From: Rhizophagus irregularis
Lineage: Eukaryota; Glomeromycota; Glomeromycetes; Glomerales; Glomeraceae
Assembly (NCBI RefSeq): GCF_026210795.1
Contig: NC_089444.1
Span: forward strand, 3,772,501-3,836,500
DNA length: 64,000 bases
Reading direction: 5' to 3'
Each line of letters starts with the position of its first letter. The first letter of the stretch is position 1. Made by a program: the position numbers and the translations under genes. Under the pieces are notes generated by a model. The model saw only the letters and a list, made by a program, of their open reading frames with translations, was not told where the DNA came from and did not search any database. Below are positions 23,733-36,533 of this stretch, in pieces.

Positions 23733-24940
23733 TTATAAAAATGAATAATCATATATAATATTTATAAATTATTACAACTGATTAATTAAAGTTGTTTTGT
23801 TCCAAACGCTTTATTCAATGTAAGTGATCTACGTACATAATATATGAAAATACAAATACGTCACAAAGCCCTACCCATGAAGTGCAATACAGTTACAAGG
23901 ATTAAATATATAAATAATAAAACACACTTAATGAATATATTAAACTAATGATTGTCATGTATTGTTTGCAAATTTATAATAAAATTCATTAACATGAAAT
24001 AGATAAAAATTTCATATATTATTTTTTTTTTTATATATTTTGCTTTCATATATTTTATCCCTATATATTATTTTTTTATCCCATATTTTTTATTTTATAT
24101 ATTTTTTATCCCATATATTTTTTATTCTATATATTTTATCTCATATATTTAATTTTTTTGATCAAATCGGAGTGCAACATTAATCTATAGCCAGAGCACA
24201 AAGTAGTGATGGTAATGCAAATATTACACAAGTAATATATTTTTATTAAGGCCTTTCAGGCTTTCGTCACATAAACCATTATTATTGAAAAATATATGTA
24301 ATAATATACGAATTGTTTAATAGGTCTCATCATTCTTTGACTTTAGATTTCTCATGATAAAACAAATGATGACAAAAAAGATGATTTAAATTGACAAGAA
24401 ATTAAAAGGAAATTATATAATACGATTACAGCTAAATAGTTATTTAAACACAATATAATGAATTTTTACGCAAAATTTAGACAAAGTTAGATAAAAAAAA
24501 AATACAAATATCAGATATTTCGTTTTTAATGGGATTGGCCAAATATAGTTTCACCAAGTAAATATATATTAACCTATTTGTTTACAATAAATATCTTAAT
24601 TAAAAAGGAAATAGAAATAAGTAATAATCCAAGCTATTTTAAAAGATGGCATCGATGATACAACTTCAATAAATGAATTTTATGATTATATTTTAAGAAT
24701 CCATATTCTATAAAATATAATTATAATATTTTTTTAAGCAATAAATAATACTGGTAAGTTCTTAATCTTAAAGTATGGATATGAATATTAAACATAACAA
24801 ATTTCAATTAAAAAATAAAAATTATAATAAAGATTATTTTGATAATTATTATATCTGCATTTAAAATATTTATTTTAGTAAAAATTGCAATATAACAACT
24901 GACAAATAGCCTAACAAATAAAGAATAAACAACAGAATTA
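23733..24940. other. Convergent intergenic region with T-rich tandem repeats
   Basis: This lies between the ends of the plus-strand F-box gene and the minus-strand Sel1-kinase gene. A low-complexity block at about 24000-24155 repeats variants of tatattttttatccca. No gene is seen. Confidence 0.5.
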
Positions 24941-27824
24941 TTAAATATTAACTTCACATTCAAGACAACCAGTATTTAAGATTTCAGTAAATTTACGACT
25001 TGTATAATATGCTTGTGTATGTGATTGTATAATAGAAGCATTTGCTTGTTCTTGTACTAAAGTTTTGTTTGCTTTTATAAATTCAAACATATCATCTTTT
25101 AATTTATTATCTATATTAGATACTACAAATTTATAATTTCCATCCCTGTTTATTCTATAATATTCATTAATACATCTAATCCACTCAGATATAATAACTT
25201 CGAGCATTGTTATGGTTGGTCTATTGGAAGGATCTGAATCCCAACATTTTTTCATTAAATCTATATAACATTTTGGAGTATTTTCAACAATTTCAGGGCG
25301 TTTCCCTTCACAGACACTCAAAATAAGGTGATGATCATGTGCTACACGATTAAATGGAGGAATACCTGATGTAAATTCCCACATTATCATTGAAAAACTA
25401 TAAATATCACTTGCTGGTGTATAGGGTTTTTGTCTTAATGTTTCAGGTGCCATATAAGGTAAAACTCCATAAATTTCTTTAATTTTATTGTCAGAATCTT
25501 GTAAATTATTTATAGGTTTACATAATCCTAAATCAATAATAAATAACTCATTGTAATTATCTGATATTAAAATATTACCATCATGAAAATCACCATGAGT
25601 TAAATTTGATTCATGAATTACTTTGAGCCCTAATACAATTTTTTTCAATAATTGTAACTTTTCTTGCCATTTAAATTTAATTATATCAGATAAACATTTT
25701 CTTAAACTTCCTTTTTTTGCATAACTCATTACTATTATATAATTTAAATTATTTGGATTTTGGGTACATCCAAAAAATTGAATAAATTTTGAAAATGAAT
25801 TTTTCTGACAATTATAATGATATTTCCACTGTATAAATAATAAAACAAAATTAATTTTTGTAAAAGAAAAAAAAATTGCTAATAAATATAAATAATATAT
25901 ATACCTCATCCAGAAATTTACTATTTAAACTTGATGAATTATTAAGTGTTTTAAGAATAACCTCATAACCTAATTGTCTATTCCATTGTTGTTTGTCAAA
26001 ATTCCAACTAAAAATAGGACCATCTAACCAGATAGCTTTATGAATTTCACTAAATCCTCCTTTATCATAATAATTGATATTTGACAATTTATTATAAGGT
26101 ATCCATTCTAAAATTTCATAACTATTTTTGGCATTTAGTTGTGCTTCTTGAATAAATTTATCAATAAATTCATTTTTACTGGTCCACTTTGAAAAATCTT
26201 GTTGAAATTGTTTGACATTACATTGTTGACACCACTGGTAATCATAATATGGTTGCTCACATTCATTACATAAATTAAAATCTACTTCATTATTACTTTC
26301 TGTTGCTTTTTTACGCCAATAAAAGGCTTTTTCTAAATTCTTTTCTGTTCCTTCTCCATTTTCATAACAAAAGGCTAAATTATGCATTGAATTAGTGATA
26401 CCATTTTCTGCTGCTTTTTGATACCAATAAAAGGCTTTTTCTAAATTCTTTTCTGTTCCTTCTCCATTGTCATAACAAATGGCTAAATTATGCATTGAAT
26501 TAGTGATACCATTTTCTGCTGCTTTTTGATACCAATAAAAGGCTTTTTCTAAATTCTTTTCTGTTCCTTCTCCATTTTCATAACAAAAGGCTAAATTATG
26601 TATTGCTTCAACATCATTTTCTGCTGCTTTTTGATACCAATAAAAGGCTTTTTCTAAATTCTTTTCTGTTCCTTCTCCATTTTCATAACAAAAGGCTAAA
26701 TTATGTATTGCTTCAACATCATTTTCTGCTGCTTTTTGATACCAATAAAAGGCTTTTTCTAAATTCTTTTCTGTTCCTTCTCCATTGTCATAACAATTGG
26801 CTAAATTATGTATTGCTTCAACATCATTTTCTGCTGCTTTTTGATACCAATAAAAGGCTTTTTCTAAATTCTTTTCTGTTCCTTCTCCATTGTAATAACA
26901 ATTGGCTAAATTATGTATTGCTTCAACATCATTTTCTGCTGCTTTTTGATACCAATAAAAGGCTTTTTCTAAATTCTTTTCTGTTCCTTCTCCATTGTAA
27001 TAACAATTGGCTAAATTATGTATTGCTTCAACATCATTTTCTGCTGCTTTTTGATACCAATAAAAGGCTTTTTCTAAATTCTTTTCTGTTCCTTCTCCAT
27101 TTTCATAACAAAAGGCTAAATTATGCATTACCTCTTCATCACCATTTTCTGCTGCTTTTTGATACCAATAAAAGGCTTTTTCTAAATTCTTTTCTGTTCC
27201 TTCTCCATCGTCATAACAATTGGCTAAATTATGCATTGAATTAGTGAAACCATTTTCTGCTGCTTTTTGATACCAATAAAAGGCTTTTTCTAAATTCTTT
27301 TCTGTTCCTTCTCCATTGTCATAACAAAAGGCTAAATTATGCATTGAATTAGTGAAACCATTTTCTGCTGCTTTTTGATACCAATAAAAGGCTTTTTCTA
27401 AATTCTTTTCTGTTCCTTCTCCATTGTCATAACAAAAGGCTAAATTATGCATTGAATTAGTGAAACCATTTTCTGCTGCTTTTTGATACCAATAAAAGGC
27501 TTTTTCTAAATTCTTTTCTGTTCCTTCTCCATTGTCATAACAAATGGCTAAATTATGCATTGAATTAGTGAAACCATTTTCTGCTGCTTTTTGATACCAA
27601 TAAAAGGCTTTTTCTAAATTCTTTTCTGTTCCTTCCCCATTGTAATACCTTTTAGCTAAATTAAATATTGCTACTTTATTACCATTTTCTGCTGATTTTT
27701 CTAAAGAATTAATACATTCTTTACACCATAATTCTTCAGTAAAGGGTTTATTGCAATATAAACAATTTTTGGTGTTTACTATATCAGTAACTGAGATATT
27801 AGATTTACTAAATTTGGTTTCCAT
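24941..27824 (-). CDS. Sel1-repeat protein kinase fusion, 13 Sel1 repeats
   Basis: Two exons: 25905-27824 and 24941-25828, with a 76-bp phase-0 intron, about 935 residues. The order is: zinc-ribbon-like C21-x2-C24 and C34-x2-C37; thirteen Sel1 repeats of 35-36 residues, nearly all sharing G-E-G-T-E-K-N-L-E-K-A-F-Y-W-Y-Q-K-A-A-E-N; a second C-x2-C pair (C-N-E-C ... W-C-Q-Q-C); the linker K-W-T-S-K-N-E-F-I-D-K-F-I-Q; then the kinase. The glycine loop is Y-D-K-G-G-F-S-E-I, the beta3 lysine is V-I-L-K, the catalytic loop is H-G-D-F-H-D-G-N (HGD for HRD), DFG reads D-L-G, and M-A-P-E is intact. Sel1 repeats form alpha-alpha solenoids for protein binding, so this is probably a scaffolded cytosolic kinase. 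No membrane segment is seen. Confidence 0.88.
26300..27650 (-). repeat. Sel1-coding minisatellite, 105/108-bp units
   Basis: The Sel1 repeats are almost identical at the DNA level over a core of about 70 bp, including third codon positions. They fall into two length classes: 108 bp (ends G-F-T-N-S, G-I-T-N-S) and 105 bp (ends N-D-V-E-A). This points to very recent expansion or conversion. The long open frame on the opposite strand (26603-27244) is only a shadow of this repeat. Confidence 0.85.
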
Positions 27825-30337
27825 TTGTTTTTATTTTAGAAATTTATTTTACTAAAAAAATTATTATTTTTCTAGACAAATATTTTTTAGACGAAAATTT
27901 TTTCAATATTTCATGAATTAGGTTACTTAAAAGGAATACTTTAACTAAAAGTAGAAGTTACAATAAAAAAAATATTTTCGGGCCATAATTTTTCCGATGC
28001 ACTGATCTGCGTTGAGAAATTCCTTTAAAAATACATTGTGTACTGTGTAATGATAAAATTTGCCGTTCACGTGATTTAATTAAAAGGAAGTAATTACATG
28101 TTCTTACAAAAATGAATGGATAAAATACATTAAATTACTATTTAACATATTTATAAAAAAAAATTATTGTTAGTTTATAAAAATATCATTCGTTTATAAC
28201 GAATATATACTAAATTCCAATCTTATACTATTTTTCGTTATTTTCTCAACAACTGGTGACCAAGATTAAATTAAGTTTTTATTTTATAATATCAGATATA
28301 TAAAAAATTGAATTAATAATCATTAAAAATGGACTTATAATGTCTATTTCTATTTGTGTTTAAACACGGGTTTCCAAAAAAGAAAATTTTCTATTTAATG
28401 TTGGGCAGAATTAAATTTAGCGGGAAAACAGAAGAAAACAAAAATCTGCTAAATAAGTCAAAATTGACATTAAAAACCATCTGTAAATAACGGATGATCC
28501 GGATAACCATCCGAATGACGGATCACAACACTATATTAAGAAAATGAAAACTTCAATATTTATCTTTTTGTGTCTTGACATACCTCGCATTTCACATTTA
28601 GTTTCTCTGATGTATGACAATAACACCATCTGATCGCATAACTCTTTATTACCAAGCGAAAAGTAAATATAAAGCTGTACTATATAATATTAGATAGTTA
28701 TTATTGAGTGAGAGAAGAGAGATATCGTTTGAAGACTGAATAAATACTTTAAGAACAATTATATTTTATTATATTGACTTTAAAAATATAGTTGCTTCAA
28801 ATGAAGTATTTGAACAATTACTATAATTTAGAAACAGAAACGTTGACGAAAGTTTATGGCATATCAGGGAAAAGAAACCTTGTAATAAATACTTTATATT
28901 TCACAAGATAGAAAATATGAAGGTATCAAGAAATCTCGTTATGTGAACAATAATTTTACGAAACTACCGCGAAGAAAATTTATGTGATGAATAAACATGC
29001 TTTTTAACATATTTAGTGTTTGCAGATTTATTTAGTAATAACTATGTATCAGTTATTTAATAAAGATGTTGTTATTAGTTATGGAATTATTTATATAATG
29101 TACCTCTAAATTACTGTTTCAAATGAATATAAAAATATAAATCATCTTTACTATGTGAAATAATTGTGTATGCATCGCAAGATCATTGAGTAGAACGAAG
29201 TATTTTGTTGTACTAAATAATATAATTAATATAAATCCGAAAAATTATTTCTCTTGACAAAGTTTTTGTGCTTATATCATATTTTTTATCTTGACAAGCT
29301 AACGAAGTTCTCTCACTTAAGGTTTTCGATTTATAAAAATTAATTTGCAATTTTTTAATAATTTAATTCAGAAAAATATAGAGGATTTAAGAAAAAAAGT
29401 AAAGGACTAAAGGAATGGTAATTTTTTCTTACTTTCTTACTAGTTTAGATAGTTTGGATAGGATTTAATTAGTTGTTTGTTAGTATTTAGATTTATATTG
29501 GAAAATTTTAAAACAGTCATATCGGCATAAATTTAGCCAATGTAAATTACCTGCGGCAATAAATGATTTGAAGATCCGCGGGTAGAATTTAGCCGGACAA
29601 AGTTTATGAGGCGCGGAAGGCGCAGAATACCTATCACGTGGATGTACTGGTGCTATTGGTACAAGATTTTATTATCTGCAATAAGATTGAAGAAGATGTA
29701 ATATAAAATTGAAGATTCGTTACAGCTACGGACTATCTTTAGGATGAAGTAAAGTTGGTGCATTATGTCCGAGTTCACGTATTTTGGGCAAATATTGGGC
29801 GCAGAACTCGTTAAAAGTAGGACGTGTATACTTAATAGAAAAAATTTTAACATCGATTGAATTACAATGTATCTAGTCATTTTTATAAACAGTTATTGTA
29901 TTACTAGATAGATATTTTTGTTATATGTATTTGTTTATACAGGTGCAAATCGCTTCGAATGTACGAATGTATTTTCATGGTGGTGTTTAATAAATTTTTT
30001 TAATTATCACATATTAATTCTTTGTTATTATGCATTTATACTTTGTATTTATACAGGATGATTAACAAAGAAAATCTGCATGAACCTATCGGGCTGAACG
30101 ATAATTTCTTATATTGCTTAAGTGTTTAACTCCAAGAATTGGATCTGCATAATTAATTTAACTTTATAAGTATCTTTATTTAAAATATGGTCATTTGATC
30201 AATCAACAAGTATCAGATGACATTACAAAAATGTCGTACCACTTTGATCTACAATAGCATTATTTAAAGAATTGTTAACGTTAGACTCCAACATAATTTT
30301 TTTTTTAAAAAAAAAAATTTAAACAAGAAAACCAACA
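27825..30337. other. Divergent intergenic region, 2.5 kb
   Basis: AT-rich, holding the promoters of the Sel1-kinase gene (minus) and the next Sel1 gene (plus). A short palindromic stretch of ATCCG/CGGAT occurs at about 28490-28530. A GC-richer patch at 29545-29640 shows no recognisable feature. The 75-codon minus frame at 29653-29880 is not supported as a gene. Confidence 0.5.
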
Positions 30338-31983
30338 ATGTCGTCCAACAAAATTATAGATATCAATATTTCTATAGATGATGAAAATTATTTAAAGAAT
30401 CTTATAATAAAATTTCGTAATAACATTATTAAATCATATGACTTTGAAAATTTTGAAAAGATTTCGACTAATTGGATAAAAACTTCCCTTGAAAGTAATG
30501 ATAAAGATCCTGAAATATTTCTCAAAATAATGGAAAATCATAAAGAAAATAAATCTTGGTTTACAAGTTTAATAGGATATTTTTATCAATTTGGTATTGG
30601 TTGTAATCTTAATAGGGAAAAGGCGTTGGATTGTTATTTAATTGCTATCAATAATAATATTAATTATGATTCTTTAGATATAATAAATAAGAATCAATTA
30701 CCTTTGATTGTAAAAAATAATGGTGTATTCAGTTTGTTAAGAAATAGTAACACGATTATTGGAAAATATTTATTATCATTATTTTATTATAAAGATTTTA
30801 TTAATAATATTTTATCTGTTACTGATTTTGAACAAAATAAATTAGTGTTTCTTCTAAAATTAGACGGAAATAGTGAATTAGAAGTACAATTTAATTTAAC
30901 AATTTGTAGAAAAGATGGAAATGTTGATTATAAAAAAGTTTTTGAATTACTTTTAAGTTTGGCTGAAAAAAAAAATTTAGATGCAAAATATAATTTGGCA
31001 ATTTGTTATATGGATGGAATAGGCACACAAAAAGATAAAGAAAAAGCATTTGACTTGTTTTTAGAATCTGCTATTCAACCATATAAATCTACTGTTAGAA
31101 GTAGGTTGAGGCGTATATTTAAAAATGATTTAGAATCTGCGATATCAAATAATTCAATAGCACAATATAGGGTAGCACAATATAGGGTAGGATGTCATTT
31201 TCAATCTGGAAAAGGAGCGAAAAAAAATATAATAAGGTCATTTAAATGGTATTTAAAATCAGCTAAAAATGGATATGTAAAGAGTCAAATTTGTGTGGAT
31301 CTTGTTATGAATGTGGTAAAGGAACGGACAAGAATGAAATAGAAGCGTTTAAATGGTATTTAAAATCAGCAGAAAAAGATGTAAAGAGTCAAAGTTACAT
31401 AGGATATTGTTATCTAAAAGGTTATGGAATAGATAAGAATGAAACAAAAGCATTTAAATGGTATTTAAAATCAGCTAAAAATGGAGATGCAATGAGTCAA
31501 AATAATGTGGGATATTGTTATGACCATGGGATAGGAATAGATAAGGATGAAACAAAAGCATTTGAATGGTATACAAAATCAGCTATTAAAGGATGTAATG
31601 ATGGACAATATAATTTAGGATATTGCTATGAAAATGGCAAAGGAACTGACAAGAATGAAATAAAAGCATTTGAATGGTACACAAAAGCAGCTGAATATAA
31701 TAATACTGTAGCACAAAATAATTTAGGAGATTGTTACAAATATGGTAAAGGGACAGATAAGGATGAGAAAAAAGCATTTGAGTGGTATTTAATATCGGCT
31801 GAACAAGGGTATAAAATGGGACAAAATAATGTGGGATATTGTTATAAACATGGTTGTGGAACAGGAAAAAACCAGGATATTGCAACTCAATGGTTCCAAA
31901 GAGCAGCCAAAAGTGCTGTAGCGCAAAATAATTTGCAAACATGCAAATATGGTGTTGAAATCGCTATAAAGGATTTATTGTAG
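30338..31983 (+). pseudogene. Sel1-repeat protein gene with a one-base frameshift
   Basis: The ATG at 30338 opens a frame of 334 codons that ends at 31342. The Sel1 repeats continue in another frame (31291-31983) without losing a repeat, so one base appears to be missing near 31294-31299. The N-terminal 190 residues are not recognisable Sel1. From about residue 205 on, Sel1 units follow (G-I-G-T-Q-K-D-K-E-K-A-F and several G-K-G-T-D-K-N-E-x-K-A-F-x-W-Y-x-K-S-A). A direct repeat I-A-Q-Y-R-V-A-Q-Y-R-V (near 31160) is a 15-bp tandem duplication. No kinase domain is present. It is either a recent pseudogene or a single assembly error, since all other parts are clean. Confidence 0.75.
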
Positions 31984-34043
31984 CTTTAATTAATGGAATC
32001 AAAGCAAATAGTATTATTCAAAAATTTTATAGTTGATTATATATAATGCCACATATCTTCATAATTTATGATGGTGATTCATTTGGCCGAAATTTCAAGA
32101 CTTAGCAAAACCAAACTGGTGTTTTAAATAAATTATTTATTATTCAATATATTTTGCATAATTTCTTTACAACCTCTTTGTATAATAGCCAAGCTAAATC
32201 TGCGACCGATATGTAAAGTCCGATGGATTACTTTCTGGCTCCAAATTTAAATAATTAGAATATCCTTTTTAATAACTAACAAGAGAAACTAATAGAGAAA
32301 TACGAAAAAATATATTGACAGTGAAATATATTTTACTTTTTCATTTTTTTGCCTTCCTTAGTTTTCTCAGCTTTTTTTAGTTTTTTTTCCTTGTCTTTCC
32401 TTTATAATATCAATATTTATTTAATTCTCTTTCGAATTTTTCACTTCCTTTTTATATTATTAGATCTAAGTTTTTATAAAGACTTGATTTTTAATTTATA
32501 AATCCTATTGCCTCTTTGTCATTTACTATCCAGCGGCCGGGCTAAGAGCGCGCTTGATTTTTTTTATATCATATTTAAATATTATTTATTATTAATGAGT
32601 GTAAATTATTTTGGATCAAAAAAATGATCAGATTGACATGTTACGGCAAATTATTTTTTTTAACCAATGTTTATTTTTTCAATCTTTATATTGATTTTTA
32701 TATTGATTTCTATTTTGATTTTTATCATAATATATTTTACTTATATAATTATTAAATAATTAAGATTTAGTAGAGAAGTAAAATTTTTTTATCTTAAATA
32801 AAGGTTGTTTACATAACTGTAGATTTACTATATTTTTTCTAATTATTGTTATTTAGTAATAATTATTATAATTAATAATATAATCAATTTCGGAAAAACT
32901 AAATTATACTAGCTCAAAATAGCAAGGTCAAATGGGCAATTCTATGATAATAGTAATTTTTAATTGTTAGTTTATATTTATTTATTTTTTACTTTAAAAA
33001 TAAGGGAAGAATTATTTTTCTTACTTTAGGTCCAATCTTAGGGCTTCAAGCGAAGGGAACTAATTATGATTGTGGAAGCTACGAGTAGGTGATATTTTAA
33101 TTATCATTATTTTTCATTTTTTTTATTTTTTTATTATTACTAATCAATCAAATTTTATTGCTCTTTTAGATAAAATATTTCAGATATCAAAAAAAAAAAA
33201 ATGCTTTTTAGATAAAAAAATCCTGGTTTTTTTATTTATTTTTTAGATAAAAATTTTGGTTTTTTATCCAAAATTATTTCATATTTTATTTATTTATTAA
33301 AATAAAAATAAAATGTAAGAATAGACAAAAGTTTATTTATTTATTTTATTAATATAAATAAAATGATTAATTAATAAACAAAATTTTTTTACAATGGCAA
33401 CAAATAATTTAAAATTTTTAAAAATAAAATAATGAATATATTTTCATCCATTATAATACCTTATAAAATCTTTGATCCAATAGATTTCATATGTCAATTG
33501 AAGTATTTTCTTTAAGGTCTATTACACTGCAATTATCTCTAACCTATTTGTTATCTCTTTTATAAATAAGTTCATAACAATAATAAAATTAATATTACAC
33601 TATTATACATTATTATACTATTTACAGTATATTATACATTTCAATTTAAACAGATCAATTAGCGGTGACGAAGTCACCGCCTCTAGTTTGATATAAAAAG
33701 AGTATAAGATAAAAATAATAGGAATGAGTTTATAATTAAATAATCATAAACTTAATGTAAAGTATGGTCTGTATATGATAATATAAATATTGTGCGGTGG
33801 ACTTTTCTACTATTCAATCCCATGACCTATCTCCAAATACTAAAATCTATACATCCATTACTACGAATTAATCTGATGACTATATATTGCTAAGTCTTCT
33901 TGTTTAACCTTATACGATTTTTGAAACATATCGCCTGGTTTAATATATTTTTTCCAGTAAATGAAGAATTTCATTTATTTTTTAATAAAGAATTACAAAA
34001 TATAATAATTATACATGTATTTATTAGTCTTAATTTGCATAAT
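31984..34043. other. Gene-free AT-rich region
   Basis: No gene is supported. A short GC-rich island lies at about 32530-32560. A perfect hairpin, GCGGTGAC-GAA-GTCACCGC, lies at 33662-33680. The part 33100-33450 is low-complexity A/T. Confidence 0.5.
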
Positions 34044-34194
34044 TGGGCCTGATCTAAGATCAAGGTTAAAGAATTTTTTTCAAAATTGAGATTTTTATTG
34101 CATTATATTTTTTGATATGACTAGATTAAAATACAATAACTTTTAAATTTTATCTAAAAAATTCTCTTACCTTGATTTTTCTAGATCAGACCCA
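34044..34194. mobile_element. 151-bp TIR element (MITE-like)
   Basis: The left end TGGGCCTGATCTA...ATCAAGG...GAATTTTTT and the right end are imperfect inverted repeats of about 40 bp (right end, inverted: TGGGTCTGATCTAG...ATCAAGG...GAATTTTTT). The AT-rich flanks do not allow a firm call of the target duplication. Non-coding. Confidence 0.6.
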
Positions 34195-34359
34195 TTATAT
34201 TGTTTGCTTTTGTTCATATTAAATTTTCAGATAATAAAAATTTCTCAATAAACTACAAAAAATAACAAATAAACATATGTTTTTAGAATAAGAAAATTTA
34301 TAAAACAATTTTATTTATAATAATGTTCATATATAATACTTTTAAATTACTACAAATAA

Positions 34360-35939
34360 CTAGTAAGTTTCTTTTATATAATTATAAACTCCCATGATTG
34401 AATCATTATAATTTTGCAATTTGATGTTATATGACCCAAATTCCTCCACTTCATCTTTCAAATAAAACAAATCCTTATTATGAAATAATGCATTTTTATG
34501 AAAAGAATTCTTAATAGCCAAATACCTGACTCTTTTCTTTTTCATAATATATTTTTTTATATAGGGTAAAATATCATCACCATCCTCATTATTTATTAAC
34601 AATTTCTTAATAATAGTATTTTTAGAACTTTCTAAAAATAATTTAAAATTACCTGCTTTAATGTGAAGAGTTAAACTTAAATATTCTAATTTAGAAGGAA
34701 GAATTTGTCCTAAATTTTGCAATATGATTGAACTATATTTGTTATAATCAATAATATTTCTTAATACTACTGGTTCAAAGATATTAATAGTAAGATAATT
34801 AAGATTTTGTTTAATATTTTCAATTAAATTTAATGTTGGATAAATAATTTGATTATTATAATCATGTAAATCAAGTAATTTGATATTTTTACAATATTTT
34901 ATAATTGATTTAATTAATTTTTTTGATATTGGATCATGATTAGATCTAAATCCGCAACCAAGATTCTCTAAATAAGCACCATATTTTTGTAATAATAATT
35001 GTAATGATTGATCAATTTGTGATCTATCATTTATAAATAAAGATTTTAATTTAAATGGTCTAGTTAAATTAATAATTTGTTGAATAAAACTAGTATTTAT
35101 AGGATAACAATGAAAAATATGAACAGATTCCAAAACATTTAATTGTTCAAATAACTTATCTAAAGGTTCTAATTGTTCAAATACTTTAAATACTATTACA
35201 TTATATTCCATCAATTTTAAGGGCATAATTAATTTGGATAACAATAATGGTTGATATGAAGGAAAATTGGTGTGATCTAATACAATTTTTTTAAGATTTC
35301 GATGTAAATTAATTATTTGCGATATGCGATCTTTAGTTAACTTGTCCTCATTAGGATTATTGTTGATATATAAGAAACCAGGGGTTTTACCATTATATAG
35401 TTTTAAAAATTTAATATTGTGAATGAAGTTCGTATTTTGTAAAATTAACTCAAGAATACCATTATTAAAATAAGAAAGATAACCAAGATGAGTTAACTCA
35501 ATTTCAAGAGTATGTAAATTTACGTCATTTTCAATAAATATTTTAAATAATGATATAATAACTAATTTTTTATTTAAATTTAAATATGCTTTAGCCCACC
35601 TTCCAACAGAAGAAATAAAGTCCTGTGTATTCAAATATTTTATAAAACTAGGGTAGTTGAAAAGTGTATTAGAAGGTAATAATTTATCAATGTCGTATTT
35701 ATTTAATTCAGTTTTTAGATCATCATTTAAATTTAAATTATATAAGTAAATTTCAATGAAGTTATAATTTCCGGTAGAAATTGAGAATGGTTTTCCCATA
35801 ATAATGGAATCGCTAAACGACACCATAATCTATTAACCAAAATACATGAGTGTAAAGTTGAAAAATCATTCTGAAAATATTTTATAATTTCATATATTAA
35901 TTCAGGTAATTCTCCTGAAAATATTTTTGAACATGACAT
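34360..35939 (-). pseudogene. F-box/LRR-like gene with a one-base deletion
   Basis: A paralogue of the F-box gene at 22215. The ATG at 35939 starts M-S-C-S-K-I-F-S-G-E-L-P-E-L and the F-box runs to I-P-L-L-W-E-N. A single missing base at about 35788-35795 then moves the rest of the protein into another frame, which stays open to the stop at 34360 (about 480 residues). The intact paralogue shows where the base is missing. Only this one lesion is visible, so it is a very young pseudogene or an assembly error. The C-terminal leucine-rich region is otherwise normal. Confidence 0.8.
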
Positions 35940-36533
35940 ATTGTAAGCAAAGAGAGAAAAAAATGATGTATAAGTGTATGACAAATTATTACTATGCAGT
36001 ACTGGGCAAATTATATAATTTTTCGGAATGGTAATTCCGATATGTCGCACAACTTACGTCAATTAACTTTGTGTAACGCGTTTAATGATACACATCATAA
36101 GAAAAAAATATTATTATTTATCAGAACATATACATACTGTATAAAGAACTAGAACTTTGACAAAGAATCGATTATTTGTATAAAAAAGAAAAACAAAAGT
36201 ATAATAGAAAATTAGACATGAATTCAATAAATTTAATTTGCGTAAATTATGATAAGTCAAATTCCCAATTTTAGAATAGTTGTGAAATTGCCGTGAATTT
36301 ATTAGAAAGTAAATACCTTTATTTATAAAATTTCTTGATATTTTTATTTTATTATTATTTTTTGTAATAATTGGTTGCATAACATATAAGGGTTTATTAT
36401 CCGGAAGACACACGTGATGATACAGTGAAATAAATTCACGTTCTTCGGCAGTTTCTGTTATTCTTGCTTTGGTTCATTTTACTTTTTCAAATCTCTAATA
36501 GATTGATTGTTTATTTTATAGTAATGAAAAGAA
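35940..36533. other. Upstream region of the second F-box gene
   Basis: AT-rich and gene-free. Unlike the orphan copy at 5203, it shows little similarity to the upstream region of the intact F-box gene. The 99-codon minus frame at 36114-36413 is not supported. Confidence 0.45.

Noticed and set aside
26603-27244. 213-codon plus-strand ORF with internal repeats
   Set aside because: It is the antisense shadow of the Sel1 repeats of the minus-strand kinase gene; stop-free only because the repeat unit is a multiple of three.
29930-30000. tRNA-like phrase (gcttcgaatgt) considered as a tRNA T-arm
   Set aside because: No acceptor stem, D-arm or anticodon arm could be built around it; no tRNA or rRNA gene was found in the window.
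31586-31942. 118-codon minus-strand ORF
   Set aside because: Antisense shadow of the Sel1 repeats in the plus-strand gene at 30338-31983.
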